Shown here piece after piece: positions 7,494 through 8,369 of a DNA stretch of 8,369 bases (positions are counted from its first letter, which is position 1; each line of letters begins with the position of its first letter). The notes below the pieces were generated by a model. The model saw only the letters and a program-made list of their open reading frames with translations. It did no database searches and was not told the DNA's origin. The translations under genes and the position numbers were made by a program. This stretch comes from Candidatus Zhuqueibacterota bacterium 4572_119 (lineage in GTDB: Bacteria > Zhuqueibacterota > Zhuqueibacteria > Thermofontimicrobiales > Thermofontimicrobiaceae), in assembly GCA_002084535.1 (NCBI GenBank), contig NBLI01000056.1, positions 1 through 8,369 on the forward strand, in the 5' to 3' direction.

Positions 7494-8066
7494 TTACTCT
7501 TTTGTTTTATTCAAGTAATAAATTCCAAAACTCCAATACTTGTTACTTAATACTCCCGGACCAATCCAGCCCTGTTTTTTGAGTTCCCTAACAATATAAC
7601 CGTTAAGCGCTCCATGTCCCACGAAACCGACTGATTCATATTTCCGGGCAAAAGTCACCAAATTATGAGCCGCACGCTTCGCTCTTTGCTTGGCATCCTT
7701 GAAAGATTCAACATTTTTTGAATAACCAAAAATCCAGAAAATACGGAATATAATTAACCAGCTTTCAGGACGCAGCCTTGGAGTTCTCCATGTTCCATGG
7801 GGCATTTCCACTTCGCGAAACAGGCTGTCCTGGTGAATTTGCTTTTTGGGCGTTAGCAGCTTTGCCGATTCAACAGACCGTGGCAAATCGCTGCAGATAA
7901 TTTTATTACAATTATTATATTCTTTTACAGCATCTTCGGGAGGTTTTGATGCCTTTTTAATGCCCGCATCGTTATATGCTTTAACCGATTCTCCAAATTC
8001 TATTGAATTAACCGGCTTACTGATAGAGATGTTCGGTTTTCCGTGGCGGATGACTACAATTTTCAT
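7494..8066 (-). CDS. Histidine phosphatase superfamily protein (phosphoglycerate-mutase-like fold)
   Basis: This 190-residue protein opens with MKIVVIRHGKP, giving the RHG signature with His8 as the expected phospho-acceptor and Arg7 beside it. The second conserved arginine is Arg63 in CSDLPRSVESA. An acidic proton-donor candidate is Glu85 or Glu87 in FREVEMPHG, and the second histidine is His151 in GFVGHGALN. All parts of a working phosphohydrolase core are therefore present. A hydrophobic, Trp/Phe-rich stretch at about 103-115 (WLIIFRIFWIFGY) in the helical insert may face a membrane or a lipid-like substrate; that is inference. I chose the ATG at 8066 because the first beta strand starts there, as is usual in the family. 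A TTG at 8078 would add four residues, and neither start has a strong ribosome-binding site (AGG 4 bases before the ATG). It is the first gene of an operon with the acyltransferase 26 bases downstream. The substrate is unknown, and I see no reason to call it a glycolytic mutase. Confidence 0.85.
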   Translation of the reverse strand: MKIVVIRHGKPNISISKPVNSIEFGESVKAYNDAGIKKASKPPEDAVKEYNNCNKIICSDLPRSVESAKLLTPKKQIHQDSLFREVEMPHGTWRTPRLRPESWLIIFRIFWIFGYSKNVESFKDAKQRAKRAAHNLVTFARKYESVGFVGHGALNGYIVRELKKQGWIGPGVLSNKYWSFGIYYLNKTKE

Positions 8067-8109
8067 AAAACCTGTCAACGAGTATTATCTTCTTTGCATC
8101 ATTTTACTG

Positions 8110-8138
8110 AATGTAAGTAATCAATTTTAACATGTCAA
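8110..8138 (-). promoter_or_regulatory. Sigma70-type promoter of the phosphatase-acyltransferase operon
   Basis: On the minus strand a perfect TTGACA (8138-8133) is followed by 17 bases and TACATT (8115-8110, 4 of 6 to TATAAT). Predicted initiation near 8103 gives a leader of about 37 bases before the ATG at 8066. The position and spacing are right for the first gene of the operon. It is the best-placed promoter in the window. Confidence 0.75.
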
Positions 8139-8369
8139 GGAAAAACTTCTTAAAATGTAATACATCAGATACTGGTGGCAGACAGAGATGTCGTACACTT
8201 CAACTAAATAATAAATTGTGCCATTAACAATTATATTTATTGATTTCCTGGATAGTATCAACAATTACAATTTCGAGTGTGCAACATATTGAATACTCCC
8301 ATAACTGAGGCGTTACCTTAAAATCTTAATTCTCATATACCAAAGCTTCAGTAGCCATCAGTTTAAAAA
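8139..8369. other. Non-coding AT-rich end of the window
   Basis: No gene is supported. A minus-strand frame starting with ATG at 8358 is interrupted by a stop after ten codons, then stays open for 34 more before another stop. It has no ribosome-binding site or recognisable motif. It could be a decayed fragment, but nothing identifies it. Confidence 0.4.

Noticed and set aside
7494..8066. The histidine phosphatase as glycolytic phosphoglycerate mutase or SixA
   Set aside because: It is shorter than and differs from GpmA-type mutases outside the RHG core, and it is longer than SixA. The hydrophobic insert and the operon partner point to another substrate.
8139..8358. Minus-strand frame beginning at 8358 that could be a short gene upstream of the phosphatase operon
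   Set aside because: It is interrupted by a stop after ten codons and again after 34 more, and has no ribosome-binding site or known motif. It also ends well before the operon promoter.
1..8369. CRISPR array, insertion sequence, tRNA, toxin-antitoxin or defence system
   Set aside because: I saw no regularly spaced repeats, no terminal inverted repeats with a transposase, no tRNA-like cloverleaf and no nuclease or toxin motif on either strand.

Overview
The window looks like chromosomal DNA from an AT-rich, probably anaerobic or fermentative Gram-negative-type bacterium. The evidence is a single-chain pyruvate:ferredoxin oxidoreductase (PFOR), a large surface lipoprotein built from beta-sandwich modules, and good sigma70-type promoters (TTGAC[A/T]-N17-TA[C/T]ATT) rather than the Bacteroidetes -33/-7 type. 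A lineage in or near the FCB group (for example Calditrichota, KSB1 or a relative) would fit, but that placement is inference from protein style. No rRNA, marker gene or mobile element is present to fix it.

Layout. Positions 1-504 are AT-rich and contain no convincing intact gene. They hold a strong promoter match (175-203), a weaker gene-proximal one (445-473) and possible decayed coding fragments. A plus-strand gene (505-2733) encodes a 742-residue predicted lipoprotein. It has an N-terminal domain pair of a type I know from secreted proteins, two carboxypeptidase-regulatory-like beta-sandwich repeats, and a C-terminal DUF2135/YfaP-like domain with the motif TWGEYPNDLDSHLTGP. A symmetric terminator hairpin (2767-2808) lies between this gene and the convergent PFOR gene and can serve both. 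PFOR (2826-6350, minus) is complete, with all twelve expected cluster cysteines and the thiamine diphosphate motif. Upstream of it is a 337-base gap with a candidate promoter and a 20-base near-perfect palindrome.

Further upstream on the minus strand, two genes only 26 bases apart form a small operon. The first is a histidine-phosphatase-superfamily protein (7494-8066). The second is a PlsC-like acyltransferase (6688-7467) with unusual catalytic motifs (HX4E and FPQTTR in place of HX4D and FPEGTR). A clear promoter at 8110-8138 drives the pair. I see no terminator between this pair and PFOR, so some read-through into PFOR is possible.

How the genes work together. PFOR links pyruvate to acetyl-CoA and reduced ferredoxin in central metabolism. 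The acyltransferase probably acts in phospholipid or other acyl-lipid assembly at the inner face of the membrane. The phosphatase paired with it may act on a related phosphorylated lipid or head group, but this rests on gene pairing only. The lipoprotein is transcribed toward PFOR and shows no functional link to it. I find no CRISPR array, insertion sequence, toxin-antitoxin pair, tRNA or other accessory system. Most of the window is ordinary chromosome, and the best points for a second look are the lipoprotein's architecture and the phosphatase/acyltransferase pair.
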